A stretch of 64,000 nt of DNA from Ereboglobus sp. PH5-10 (GTDB lineage: Bacteria; Verrucomicrobiota; Verrucomicrobiia; Opitutales; Opitutaceae). Position numbers and translations under genes: made by a program. This document shows positions 27,682 to 36,177 of this stretch, piece after piece. The notes beneath the pieces were generated by a model that was not told where the DNA came from, made no database searches, and saw only the letters and a program-made list of their open reading frames with translations. Location: assembly GCF_029504735.1 (NCBI RefSeq), contig NZ_JAQFIP010000008.1:62001-126000 (forward strand), read 5' to 3'. How positions within the stretch are numbered: the first letter of the stretch is position 1; every line of letters begins with the position of its first letter.

Positions 27682-27862
27682 GGTTCGGATGATTGGTGGC
27701 GAGTTGTGAAAAGTGCAAAGGCCGCAAATATTAAATCGCGAAGTGCGGATTACGAAATCAATGGGAGCCCAAGCGCAAAACGAAATGCAGATGACAGTTT
27801 GATGGATTGTTATTCCGCATTCCGTTTACGAAGTAGCCTTGGAAATCCGCACTCCCCATTCG

Positions 27863-29227
27863 TCAGATTTGATATTCCTGCAACGGCACGGGGTCGGTGA
27901 TTTTGGCCTTGGGGAGCGCTTCCGTGAGTTGCTCCATGAACCAGGCGCGCGAGGCGGGTTCGCCGTGCGTGAGCACGATGGAGCGCGGGTTGCATTGCAC
28001 GGCGTATTGCAGGAGTTCCTCGCGGTCGGCGTGGCCGCTGAGTTCGAACTTCTCGACGCGGGCCTTGATTTTCGCCTTCACGTTGGCCGCCTTGAAGAGG
28101 TAGGTGTCGCCGTTGCGCGAGGCGAGGATTTCGCCGCCGGGCGTGGAGGGATCGCAGTAGCCGACGAAGCAGATGGTGTTGTTGGCGTTGCCGATGAGGC
28201 CCGAGGCGAGGACGTAGGAGGGCGTGCGCTCGACGAGCATGCCGGAGCTGATTATGTAGAGCGCGTTTTGCTTCGGGTCCTCGCCGGGATTGAGTTTGCG
28301 GGGCGCGGGTTTGATTTTGAGTTCCTTGATGATGCCGCGGTTGAAATTGGCGTGTTTTGTTTTGCGCGAGATTTCGTCGAGGTAATCGGCGAGGTCCATG
28401 CCGAGGCCGGAGGCGTAGATGGGGCAATCGACGAGGCGGCGGAATTTGCGCGCGTCGTGGATAATCGAGAGCACCTCCTGCTGGCGGCCGAGCGCGAAGA
28501 CCGGGATCAGGCAGGAGCCGCCGCGCTGGATGGTTTCGTTGATCGTGTCGACGAGACGCACGACTTCGTTGGCGCGGGATTTTTCGGGCGGGCGCTCGGT
28601 GTTGCCGCGCGTGGTTTCCATGATGATCGTGTCGAAACGGTCCACGGGAAACTTCGCGCCGTTGAGCGTGCGCTGGTTGTCGAAGAGCACGTCGCCGGTG
28701 ATGAAGATTTTGCGGCGCTTGTGCTGGATTTCGACGCCCGCGGCGCCGGCGACGTGACCCGCGGGATGGAGGATGAAGGTGATCGCGTCCTTGTTGCCTC
28801 CGGATTGCACGCGCTTGGCCTGGCCGAAGGGGATGCCGGTGAAGCGTTTTTTGAGGCGGTCAATTTCCTCGTGCGTGAAGAGCGGATACTCGGGAATGTT
28901 GGCCTCCTCCTTCTGGCGGAGCATGACGTTGGCGGAGTTGTGCAGCATGCGCTCGAGGAGCATGGCGCTGGAGGTGGTCATGACGACGGGCGCCTCGGGG
29001 TGCTCGCGCATGAGCACGGGCAGGCTGCCTATGTGGTCGAGGTGGCAGTGCGTGATGATGATGAGGTCGAGGTGGACGCCGCGGATTTTGCTGAAATCGG
29101 GCGTGGCTTCGCGTCCGGCTTTTTTCGGATGGAGGCCGGAGTCAATTATGACTTTGAGTTCGCCGATTTGCAGATATGTGCAGTTGGCGCCGATGGCGCC
29201 GTCGCGGTTGAGGTCGATTAGCTTCAT
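27863..29227 (-). CDS. Beta-CASP metallo-beta-lactamase RNase (CPSF/Ysh1-like)
   Basis: The 454-residue protein has the metallo-beta-lactamase motif THCHLDH, later ligands at HPAGH and TGDV, and the beta-CASP features: ETTRGN, PVFALGRQQEVL, ISSGMLV, VGYCDPSTPG, ELSGHADREEL and VLTHGE. This matches the CPSF73/YSH1 group of RNA endo- or exonucleases found in bacteria and archaea. It probably acts in RNA turnover or maturation. There is no KH domain. It diverges from the bifunctional-nuclease gene 107 bases away. Confidence 0.9.
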   Translation of the reverse strand: MKLIDLNRDGAIGANCTYLQIGELKVIIDSGLHPKKAGREATPDFSKIRGVHLDLIIITHCHLDHIGSLPVLMREHPEAPVVMTTSSAMLLERMLHNSANVMLRQKEEANIPEYPLFTHEEIDRLKKRFTGIPFGQAKRVQSGGNKDAITFILHPAGHVAGAAGVEIQHKRRKIFITGDVLFDNQRTLNGAKFPVDRFDTIIMETTRGNTERPPEKSRANEVVRLVDTINETIQRGGSCLIPVFALGRQQEVLSIIHDARKFRRLVDCPIYASGLGMDLADYLDEISRKTKHANFNRGIIKELKIKPAPRKLNPGEDPKQNALYIISSGMLVERTPSYVLASGLIGNANNTICFVGYCDPSTPGGEILASRNGDTYLFKAANVKAKIKARVEKFELSGHADREELLQYAVQCNPRSIVLTHGEPASRAWFMEQLTEALPKAKITDPVPLQEYQI

Positions 29228-29334
29228 GTTGTGCGCACAAGAAAACGTGCGCGCGGGCGGCGGCGCAAGTGTGAATCCCGGGACGGCGCAAACACTCTTG
29301 CGCTCCGGCGGCGGCGCAATAACGCTTCACCCCC

Positions 29335-29892
29335 ATGAAAACCGATGCCATCGAAGTCTCCGTCAAAGCCGTCATGCCGACCGCGAACGGCTGCGCCGTG
29401 TTCCTCGGCGCCGAGGGCAGGCACTTTGTGATCTACGTCGATCATTTTGTCGGCAGCGTCATGCAGATGGCACTCGACGGCGCGAAAAAAGAGCGTCCGC
29501 TCACGCACGACTTGATCGGGCACATCCTGCTTGGCCTCGGCGCGGAACTGGAGCGCGTGCTCATCAACGACGCCAAGGAAGGCACGTTTTTCGCCCGCAT
29601 TTTCCTGCGCATGGAAAACGAAATCGGGAAAAAACTGCTCGAAATCGACGCCCGCCCGAGCGACTCCATCGTGCTCGCAATCCAGCATTCGCGCCCGATT
29701 TTTGTCGCGCGCAAAGTGTTCGACTCCGCCGAGGACATGACCGAATTGCTTGAGCACCTCATGGCGCAGAAGGCAGTCGAAGAAGATGACGACGAAAGTG
29801 ATGACGACGGCATCGACGACATCCTTTCCGAACTCGCGGAAGACGACGAAACAGAGGACGAGGATTCCGACGACGAGGACGACGAAAAATAA
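29335..29892 (+). CDS. Bifunctional nuclease-domain protein (DUF151)
   Basis: The first 140 residues match the bifunctional nuclease (BFN) domain: GCAVFLGAEGRHFVIYVD, LTHDLIGHILLGLGAELERV and IDARPSDSIVLAI. In plants the family has RNase/DNase activity; in bacteria its role is unknown. The last 40 residues are almost all Asp, Glu and Ser, forming a very acidic, probably disordered tail not found in all relatives. It could mimic nucleic acid and regulate the catalytic part (inference). The gene precedes the O-antigen ligase by 71 bases. Confidence 0.9.
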   Translation: MKTDAIEVSVKAVMPTANGCAVFLGAEGRHFVIYVDHFVGSVMQMALDGAKKERPLTHDLIGHILLGLGAELERVLINDAKEGTFFARIFLRMENEIGKKLLEIDARPSDSIVLAIQHSRPIFVARKVFDSAEDMTELLEHLMAQKAVEEDDDESDDDGIDDILSELAEDDETEDEDSDDEDDEK

Positions 29893-29963
29893 TATTCCAT
29901 CCCGATTCAATCCGTCGCGGCTGCGTCTCCAGAAATAGTTTTGCCTCAAAGCACACCCGCGCA

Positions 29964-32006
29964 ATGCCCCCCGCCGCAACCACACAAAATACCGCGAAGC
30001 CCGCTTCGGCATGGAACCGCGTGAAAGCGCGCCCTTGCGCGGCGCTCCGCCCCGCCGTTCTTTATTCGGCCGGGGAGTGGCTCGTCGCCATTCTGCTTTC
30101 GGTTAATCTTGCATGGACTTCGCTCTGCCTCGGCGGCGTGCGCGCAGAGACGATGGTCTGGTCAAGCGCGCTCACATTCGCAACCGCCGCAATCGCGATG
30201 ATTCGCATGATTTGGAGCGGCTCCAAATCCCATTGGACCGCGGCGTGGCTGGTTCCTTTTCTCCTCTACGCCGGCGCAAGCGTTTTATACATCACCCCCG
30301 TGCGCTGGCTCGGCGCGCGCGAACTGATGTTGTGGATTCAGGCATTCCTCGTCTTCGGCATTGCGCTCGAAAACCTGCAAAACAAGGGGCCCCGCCGTCT
30401 CGTGCTCGGCACGGTCGCGCTGCTCGGCGCGGTTGCGCTGGTTCTTTCCGCCTACCAGCTCAACGGCCATGAAACATGGTTGATGCTTGGACGCGTGCAG
30501 GCCGGGCAATACGTCGGACGCGCAAGCGGATTTCTCGGCAATCCCAATTCGCTCGCGGCATTCTACCTGCTATTGATTCCGCCCGTGCTCTCGCTCGCCT
30601 GGCGGCGCGGCGCAAACGGCGTGCAACGCATCGCCTGCGGATATGTCGCGCTCGCGCTCATGCTCGGCCTCGTGCTCACGCTCAGCCGCGGCGGCGTGCT
30701 CGCGTTCACCGTCGCGCTTGTTTGCTGGCCGTGGTTTGTCGGCGAGTGGCGTTTTTTTCGGCGCGCGCTCGCTTGTGCCGCGGTTCTGGCCGTTGCCGCG
30801 CTTGCAGCGCTTGCGATCTGGACCACCCTGCCCTCCGCGCGCGAACGAGCGCAGAAACTCGTCCTCGATCACGGCGAAAAATCGCGCGTGATTCTCTGGC
30901 AGGCGTCGCTCGAAATAACCGCCGGCGCGCCCGTTCTCGGCACCGGCGCGGGCAGCTTCAACACCGTTTTCGAAAAACACCGCCCCGAGGGTTTTCTCAA
31001 CAACCCGCAGTGGACGCACAATGAATTCCTCAATTTGCTCAGCGACTACGGCATCGCCGGTTTCGTGCTTTTTTTCGGCGCGGTGTGCGTGATCGCGTGG
31101 AAAAGCCGCCGCAAGCGCCCGCGCATCACCAACACCCCGCGCACGATTCCCGACGGCGTTTTGGCCGAAACCGCGTTCACCCGCGCGCTCGGCATCGGAT
31201 TGCTCGGCTTTGCATTTGCGTGCATGGTGGATTTCCACATGCACATCCCCGCGCTGGCGATGATAGTCGCAGTTTGCGCCGCCGAAATCGTAAAACGCCG
31301 CGAAGCTAACACGCAGCCTTCGCAAACTGCACAGGGTAAAAATGCGCCGCGCGATATTCCGAAAAAAGCAGCCCAAATCGCCACAGCCCGTGTTTTCGGA
31401 CAGCGTGTAATTGGCACCGCAATCACCCTCGCAGTGCTTGCGCTGGGAGGGATTGTCTTCGTGCAAACCTACCGGGCCGAGGCCGCGCGCGTTTCCGGAC
31501 GCGAACAAATCGACGCGCTCGCGGGTCGCGATCTGAAAACCGCATCCGACCGCGCCGACCGCCTGCAAACATTGACCCGCTCCGCCGCGTTTTTCGACAA
31601 GGCGATCCGGCTCGATTCCGACAACGCGCAAGCTTGGTCCGACCGCGCCTATGCGCTCGCCCTGCACGCGCGCATTGAAAAACAAAATGCCGCGCAACTC
31701 GGCGGCGAAGCCGAAACCGCGGCCCGCGCCGCGCTTGATCGCGCGCCGGAAGTGTCCGAGTTCTGGCTGCGTCTCGGAGTCGCGCTCGACCTGCAAGCGC
31801 GCACCAACGAGGCAGGCGATGCCTTTGCCCGCGCCCTGCAACTCGCGCCCGCAAGCCCGCTCGCGTGGTATCACCAAGCCTACCACCTCAGTCTTTCGCC
31901 CGTGAAACGCAGCCTTGCGCTCGCCGCGGCCGACATGTGCTTGCGTCTTGACCCCGGCCACACAGACGCAGATAGTTTGCGAGTGAAATTGCAATCAAAC
32001 CGCTGA
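29964..32006 (+). CDS. O-antigen ligase family protein with C-terminal TPRs
   Basis: The 680-residue protein has about ten to twelve hydrophobic helices over residues 30-480, with a periplasmic loop between about 290 and 350 containing the ligase motif region (GTGAGSFNTVFEKHRPEG, NEFLNLLSDYG). This is the Wzy_C/WaaL pattern: joining O-antigen to lipid A-core or polymerising glycans. Residues about 510-680 have TPR-type helices (AFFDKAIRLDSDNAQAWSDR, AFARALQLAPASPLAWYHQA). Such TPR tails occur in many Wzy/WaaL-like proteins. It precedes a FecR-domain gene by 37 bases, so the two may be co-transcribed. Confidence 0.88.
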   Translation: MPPAATTQNTAKPASAWNRVKARPCAALRPAVLYSAGEWLVAILLSVNLAWTSLCLGGVRAETMVWSSALTFATAAIAMIRMIWSGSKSHWTAAWLVPFLLYAGASVLYITPVRWLGARELMLWIQAFLVFGIALENLQNKGPRRLVLGTVALLGAVALVLSAYQLNGHETWLMLGRVQAGQYVGRASGFLGNPNSLAAFYLLLIPPVLSLAWRRGANGVQRIACGYVALALMLGLVLTLSRGGVLAFTVALVCWPWFVGEWRFFRRALACAAVLAVAALAALAIWTTLPSARERAQKLVLDHGEKSRVILWQASLEITAGAPVLGTGAGSFNTVFEKHRPEGFLNNPQWTHNEFLNLLSDYGIAGFVLFFGAVCVIAWKSRRKRPRITNTPRTIPDGVLAETAFTRALGIGLLGFAFACMVDFHMHIPALAMIVAVCAAEIVKRREANTQPSQTAQGKNAPRDIPKKAAQIATARVFGQRVIGTAITLAVLALGGIVFVQTYRAEAARVSGREQIDALAGRDLKTASDRADRLQTLTRSAAFFDKAIRLDSDNAQAWSDRAYALALHARIEKQNAAQLGGEAETAARAALDRAPEVSEFWLRLGVALDLQARTNEAGDAFARALQLAPASPLAWYHQAYHLSLSPVKRSLALAAADMCLRLDPGHTDADSLRVKLQSNR

Positions 32007-32043
32007 TGGCAAACACCATTTCACCGCCAACAACCTTTCACGC

Positions 32044-33063
32044 ATGACGAGATTTCTTCCCAAATTTTTCCTATTTGCCACCTTGTGCGCCGCCCTCGTC
32101 AGCGCCATGCGCGCGCAGCAAGAACCGGCGAAGGAGCCGCAGGGCGAGCTGCCCAAAAATGTCGCCAATATCATCGTCGTGCAGGTGACGGGCGAGGTGT
32201 ATGTTTTCACCTCGGGGGAAACCTATCGTTTCGCGTTGCGCGCCGGCTCCATGGTGACCGAAGGCCAGATGATCGCCACCGGCCCGAAGGCCAGCGTGAT
32301 GCTCGCATTCTCCAACGGCGCCACCGTGACTATCGGCGAAAACTCCCTCGTCGCGCTCGACGAGTTCACCCAAACCCCCTTCGGCGCGGTCTTCAAAATG
32401 TCAGAGGCGCTGAGCGAACCCAGTTCCTCGCAAACCAACCTCGACCTGGTGCGCGGCGAGTTGATCGCCAACGTGAAAAAACTCAACAAGGAGGAAGGCT
32501 CCAACTTCAAGGTCAACACGCCGCTCGGCGTGGCGGGCATTCGCGGCACGACCTTCCAGATTTCCTACATTCCCGACAGCCTGCAATCCAAGCCCAACGC
32601 ACGGGCCGATTCGCTGACCGCCGACTTCGCCATCGTAATGCTCGAAGGTCTTGTCGAAATGAACGTCCCGAATCGCTCGCGCCCCATCCTGATTCCACAG
32701 GGCAAACAACTCGTCCTCGAAAATGTTGACATGGCCGACACCAGCGGCGCGGCGCTCGGCGACGACAGCGAGGCATCGGAACCATCAACCTCATCCGCCG
32801 CCGCGCAAGCCATGCTGATGCAGCGCGTGCAAACAATGCTCAATGCAACCGCGGACATTTCGATCCCCGGAACACCCGGCGCCAAAACATACACGCCAAA
32901 TATTGCCGGCGCCGTCAGCGACACCGCCAGCGATCAGGGCAACCAGCAACAAAGCGCGGACACCTCCGCTGAAACCGACTCATCCGGCGAAAGCCTGTCC
33001 CCCTCGCCGCCCCCGCAACCCGACGCCCCCCGCCTCTCCCCGACCGACGGCACCGGCGCGTGA
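32044..33063 (+). CDS. Secreted FecR-domain protein
   Basis: The 339-residue protein has a signal peptide (KFFLFATLCAALVSAMRAQQ) and a FecR domain (residues 55-210): GSMVTEGQMIATGPKASVML, NGATVTIGENSLVALDEF and the closing FKVNTPLGVAGIRGTTFQ. FecR-domain proteins in this layout, with no anti-sigma segment and a secreted location, are thought to bind surface polysaccharides or act in export. The C-terminus is rich in Ser, Thr, Pro and acidic residues and is probably disordered. It lies 37 bases behind the O-antigen ligase gene, which fits a role in LPS or exopolysaccharide. Confidence 0.88.
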   Translation: MTRFLPKFFLFATLCAALVSAMRAQQEPAKEPQGELPKNVANIIVVQVTGEVYVFTSGETYRFALRAGSMVTEGQMIATGPKASVMLAFSNGATVTIGENSLVALDEFTQTPFGAVFKMSEALSEPSSSQTNLDLVRGELIANVKKLNKEEGSNFKVNTPLGVAGIRGTTFQISYIPDSLQSKPNARADSLTADFAIVMLEGLVEMNVPNRSRPILIPQGKQLVLENVDMADTSGAALGDDSEASEPSTSSAAAQAMLMQRVQTMLNATADISIPGTPGAKTYTPNIAGAVSDTASDQGNQQQSADTSAETDSSGESLSPSPPPQPDAPRLSPTDGTGA

Positions 33064-33166
33064 GTGTAGTTTCCGTGACAGGGCAGTTTCGCCGTCCCGA
33101 ACGTCAGCGATATTCCGCCAACCGTCGCGCCTGGCTCTCGTAATTCTCGACGCGCCCTCCCCCTGA

Positions 33167-33886
33167 TTATTTTTTCTTCGCGGTTTTCTTTTTCGCTGCG
33201 GCCTTTTTCATTGGCAGCGTCTTGGGGGCTTTCTTTTTGAAGACGCGCTTTAGAAGGGCGTTCCAAATTTCCTTTTCAATCGCGGCCGCGCTCTTGGTGC
33301 CGTTCACGACGACGAACCGCTCAGGCATTCCCTTCGCGAGCACGAGATACCCCGCGCGCACTTTTTCATAAAAGTCGATGTTCTCGCGCTCCATGCGGTC
33401 GGGCTTCGCGCCCTTGCGCTTGCTGATGCGCGAAAGGCTCACCTTCGTCGGCACGTCGATCACAACTGTGACATCCGGCATGACGCTGCCGATGGCGAAG
33501 CGGTTGATTTCGTTGACGGGGTCGCTGCCGAGATTGCGGGCGATGCCCTGATAGACGGTCGAAGAATCGAGATAGCGGTCGCTCAGCACAACGGCTCCGC
33601 GAAGAAGCGCGGGCGCGATGACCTCGCGCACGATTTGCGCGCGCGCGGCGGCGAAAAGCAGCAGCTCGGTCTCGGCGAACATTTTGTCGCTGCCGGCATT
33701 GTGCAGGAGGATGTCGCGCACCTGCTCGCCGATCTTGGTGCCGCCGGGTTCGCGCGTGGTCACGATTTCGTGGCCGAGTTTTTCGAGGCGTTTGACGAGG
33801 CGAGCGATTTGCGTCGTCTTGCCGCTGCCCTCGGAGCCTTCGAAGGAGATGAGAATGCCGGTGCGTTGTTTGTTGGAAAGAGGCAT
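33167..33886 (-). CDS. tmk: Thymidylate kinase with Lys-rich tail
   Basis: Tmk phosphorylates dTMP to dTDP. The P-loop is FEGSEGSGKTT (14-24), the DRY-type motif is VLSDRYLDSSTVYQG, the substrate arginine lies in TTREPGG, and the lid stretch follows (RISKRKGAKPDRMER). The first 210 residues match the usual length. The last 25 are a lysine/alanine-rich extension (KKAPKTLPMKKAAAKKK...), similar in composition to the tails of the small basic protein at 43026 and KdsC. The gene converges with the FecR gene and precedes the PfkB gene on its own strand. Confidence 0.93.
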   Translation of the reverse strand: MPLSNKQRTGILISFEGSEGSGKTTQIARLVKRLEKLGHEIVTTREPGGTKIGEQVRDILLHNAGSDKMFAETELLLFAAARAQIVREVIAPALLRGAVVLSDRYLDSSTVYQGIARNLGSDPVNEINRFAIGSVMPDVTVVIDVPTKVSLSRISKRKGAKPDRMERENIDFYEKVRAGYLVLAKGMPERFVVVNGTKSAAAIEKEIWNALLKRVFKKKAPKTLPMKKAAAKKKTAKKK

Positions 33887-33921
33887 GGTCGGAATCGGTT
33901 TATGCGCGGACTATGGAGAAT

Positions 33922-35058
33922 TTATTTCCAACGTGCGAGGAATGTTTCGAGGTCCGCGAGCGACGGGCTGTGCGCGCTGCGCACGTAGTGGCCGGAGGTC
34001 GAGACGCCGAGCGCGAGGCACGCCTGCGGGCTGAGTCCGAGCAACTGCCCCGTTGTGAAACCGGCGTTGAAGTGGTCGCCCGCGCCCGTGGTGATGAGCG
34101 GTTTTTCGCAAAACGGTCCGGGCACCCAAAAGTCGCCCTCGGGCGTGGCGCACGCGGCGGATTTGCGCGGATGCACGACCACGCACGCGACGGCGAGCTT
34201 CTTGCGGATGGCGCCCGCGGCGGCGCGCAGGTCGGCTTCCTCCTCGCCCTCCAAAAGACCGAGGCCGAGCGCGGCGTGCACTTGCTGCGCCTCCTTGAGA
34301 TTCAGGCCGAGCGTGACGGCGCCGTGTTTTTCGTATTCCGCGATGACGTTGAGCGCGTCCACCAGATCGTGCGCGGCGCGTTTCTCCGGGTCGCAAAGGT
34401 CGAAGAAATAAATGCGGCGCGGCTGCGCGGCGGCGCGCGGCGGAAGCGCGGGGAGGACGTTTTTGAGCACGCCCTTGTAAACGTCCGTCATGTTCGGGAT
34501 CATCGTCCAGTTGACGAGCGCGACGAGATCGGCGGCGGCGAATTGTTTTATGAGGCCGTCAACTCCGAGTGTCTCGACGAGTTTTTCGTATGTGATTTCG
34601 TCGAGCGAGCGCATCTGTCCGAGCATGAGTTTGCCGTCCTCGAACTCGACCGCGGTGGTGCTGGCGGCCGCGCAAAGCGAAATCGCCTCCCTTGCGCGCT
34701 CGGCCATGTCGGCGAAGACGGGGTGCGGCCCGCCCTTGCCGATCGCGCCGACGTAGGTGAGCGTCGTGCCGGAGGCGAGGAGCGCGTTGCCCATGATCGG
34801 GCCGTTGCCGCCGAGTTTTTCCATGCGCGGGTAGAACTCGATGTTGGTGGATTTGCCGGCGGCGCCCAGGACGCGCTGGCCGAAATCGGTGATCGTGGCG
34901 ATGGGCGTGAACGCGTCGCCCTGCGCGGTGCGAAGCGCGACGGGCGTGACAATCGTGTCGACAAATCCGTCGAGCCCCACGAGAGCGTGCTTGGGCTGCT
35001 TTTCGTAAGCAGCTCGTTTCTGGGAAAGTTCGGCGAGGGTGTTTTGCTGGAAGGACAT
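33922..35058 (-). CDS. PfkB-family carbohydrate kinase
   Basis: This 378-residue ribokinase-family protein has the N-terminal substrate-binding GGNGPIMGNAL and the C-terminal ATP motif TTGAGDHFNAGFTTG with the catalytic Asp in GAGD. The central insertion (TSDLV/NWTMIPNM region) is longer than in ribokinase. The substrate cannot be inferred. Candidates include ribose, fructose, adenosine or 2-keto-3-deoxygluconate; the last would fit eda, but the genes are not linked. It lies 35 bases before tmk in transcription direction. A 118-base inverted repeat lies upstream. Confidence 0.85.
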   Translation of the reverse strand: MSFQQNTLAELSQKRAAYEKQPKHALVGLDGFVDTIVTPVALRTAQGDAFTPIATITDFGQRVLGAAGKSTNIEFYPRMEKLGGNGPIMGNALLASGTTLTYVGAIGKGGPHPVFADMAERAREAISLCAAASTTAVEFEDGKLMLGQMRSLDEITYEKLVETLGVDGLIKQFAAADLVALVNWTMIPNMTDVYKGVLKNVLPALPPRAAAQPRRIYFFDLCDPEKRAAHDLVDALNVIAEYEKHGAVTLGLNLKEAQQVHAALGLGLLEGEEEADLRAAAGAIRKKLAVACVVVHPRKSAACATPEGDFWVPGPFCEKPLITTGAGDHFNAGFTTGQLLGLSPQACLALGVSTSGHYVRSAHSPSLADLETFLARWK

Positions 35059-35106
35059 GGTGGATATTGGATTTCTATAAAGTTAGGCCACAAAATTGGA
35101 TCATGC

Positions 35107-35224
35107 TTTTGGAGTGCGGTGGCAGAGCGCAGCGGCGACACCGCTTTGAGCGATTTACGGGTTTTTTATGAGTGCAAAAGCGGTGTCGCCGGGCTGAGCC
35201 CTCTGCCACCGCACTCCAAAAAAG
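35107..35224. repeat. Long inverted repeat next to the Fic gene
   Basis: Two arms of about 42-50 bases pair nearly throughout. The left arm (35107-35148) begins TTTTGGAGTGCGGTGGCAGA and the right arm (35175-35224) ends with the complement. A mismatch of about nine bases lies in the middle of the right arm, and an unpaired loop of about 26 bases separates the arms. The right arm ends three bases before the Fic stop codon. It looks like a REP- or MITE-type element. As RNA it would form a very stable hairpin between Fic and pfkB and could terminate transcription. Confidence 0.85.
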
Positions 35225-35226
35225 GA

Positions 35227-35994
35227 TCACTGTTTTTTATAAATTTCATTAGTCGGAGCCGTATTTTTCCCCGAGAGATTTGGGTAGAAATAGGAAACCC
35301 ACTCCGCATAGGTGTCTTGCGCCGAGAGGCAGGTGTCCATGAGGAATCCCCGTATAGTGGCGAATTCCCCAAGGCCTCGATAATAGAATTGCTTGTGCCG
35401 TTCGTCTATTATGAAGGGAATAATATTATTTTTCAGACATTCCCGGAACATTAGCAGGCGGCCAACCCTGCCGTTGCCATCCTGAAAGGGATGGTTTTTT
35501 TCAAAGCGCCAATGGTATTCGATTATATTTTCAAAGGAGACTTTTTCGATGCGGGCATACCATTCGTTTATACCATTCATTTCCGCATCCACAGCCTCCG
35601 GTTTTGTTGTTTCGACACCGCCCACCTCGTTTGGCAGTGTTTTCCAGTCACCCGTCTTAAACCAAGGCTTGGCGTCGTCTGATGTTCCGGTTTTTAATAT
35701 GCGATGAAATTGCCTTATAATATCGCACGAAAGCGGCTCGCCCAGCGTGTCAAGGAGATGATCGAAGGCAAAAAAATGATTTGATGTTTCAATAATATCA
35801 TCAACCGAAACCGCCTCCTCGTCCTTGAAGCCGATGGTGCGGGTTTCGAATATATAACGGGTTTGATCCTCGGTCAGCCGGCTGCCCTCGATCCGGTTCG
35901 AATTGTAGGCAAGGTTCACTTGCGTTTTATGATACAAGCCGCCCTTGCGCTTAGTATGCTTTTCCGTAAAAAAACATGTCACAAGGTTATCCAT
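35227..35994 (-). CDS. Fic-domain AMPylase with N-terminal inhibitory helix
   Basis: The 255-residue protein carries the full Fic motif HPFQDGNGRVGR (168-179). It also has an N-terminal inhibitory motif, SNRIEG (Ser32, Glu36, Gly37), matching (S/T)xxxE(G/N) of class II Fic proteins. There Glu36 would block productive ATP binding until relieved. These enzymes transfer AMP, or another nucleotide, to Ser/Thr/Tyr hydroxyls of target proteins. No linked antitoxin is needed when the inhibitory helix is built in. The gene is AT-rich, as is the DUF262 gene upstream at 36178, and both differ sharply from flanking genes, suggesting recent transfer. The gap of 183 bases upstream is AT-rich with no clear feature. 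Confidence 0.9.
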   Translation of the reverse strand: MDNLVTCFFTEKHTKRKGGLYHKTQVNLAYNSNRIEGSRLTEDQTRYIFETRTIGFKDEEAVSVDDIIETSNHFFAFDHLLDTLGEPLSCDIIRQFHRILKTGTSDDAKPWFKTGDWKTLPNEVGGVETTKPEAVDAEMNGINEWYARIEKVSFENIIEYHWRFEKNHPFQDGNGRVGRLLMFRECLKNNIIPFIIDERHKQFYYRGLGEFATIRGFLMDTCLSAQDTYAEWVSYFYPNLSGKNTAPTNEIYKKQ

Positions 35995-36177
35995 AAATTT
36001 TATTTACATTTCATGCTTTTCATGGATTAATTCCAAATTAACCTCGAAGGGAAGTGCATAAAATTAATCGTAGTGGCATTGAACATATTTTTTTTGAAGT
36101 GATTAGTGTTGATTGCCGTTAGTTGGAATGGATTCGTTTTCCTGTGATAGCCTGCGCGTTTTATTCGTAGTCAATCC

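Noticed and set aside
35107-35224. Insertion sequence or transposon end
   Set aside because: No transposase gene or remnant lies near it, and the arms enclose only about 26 bases, so it is treated as a palindromic repeat.
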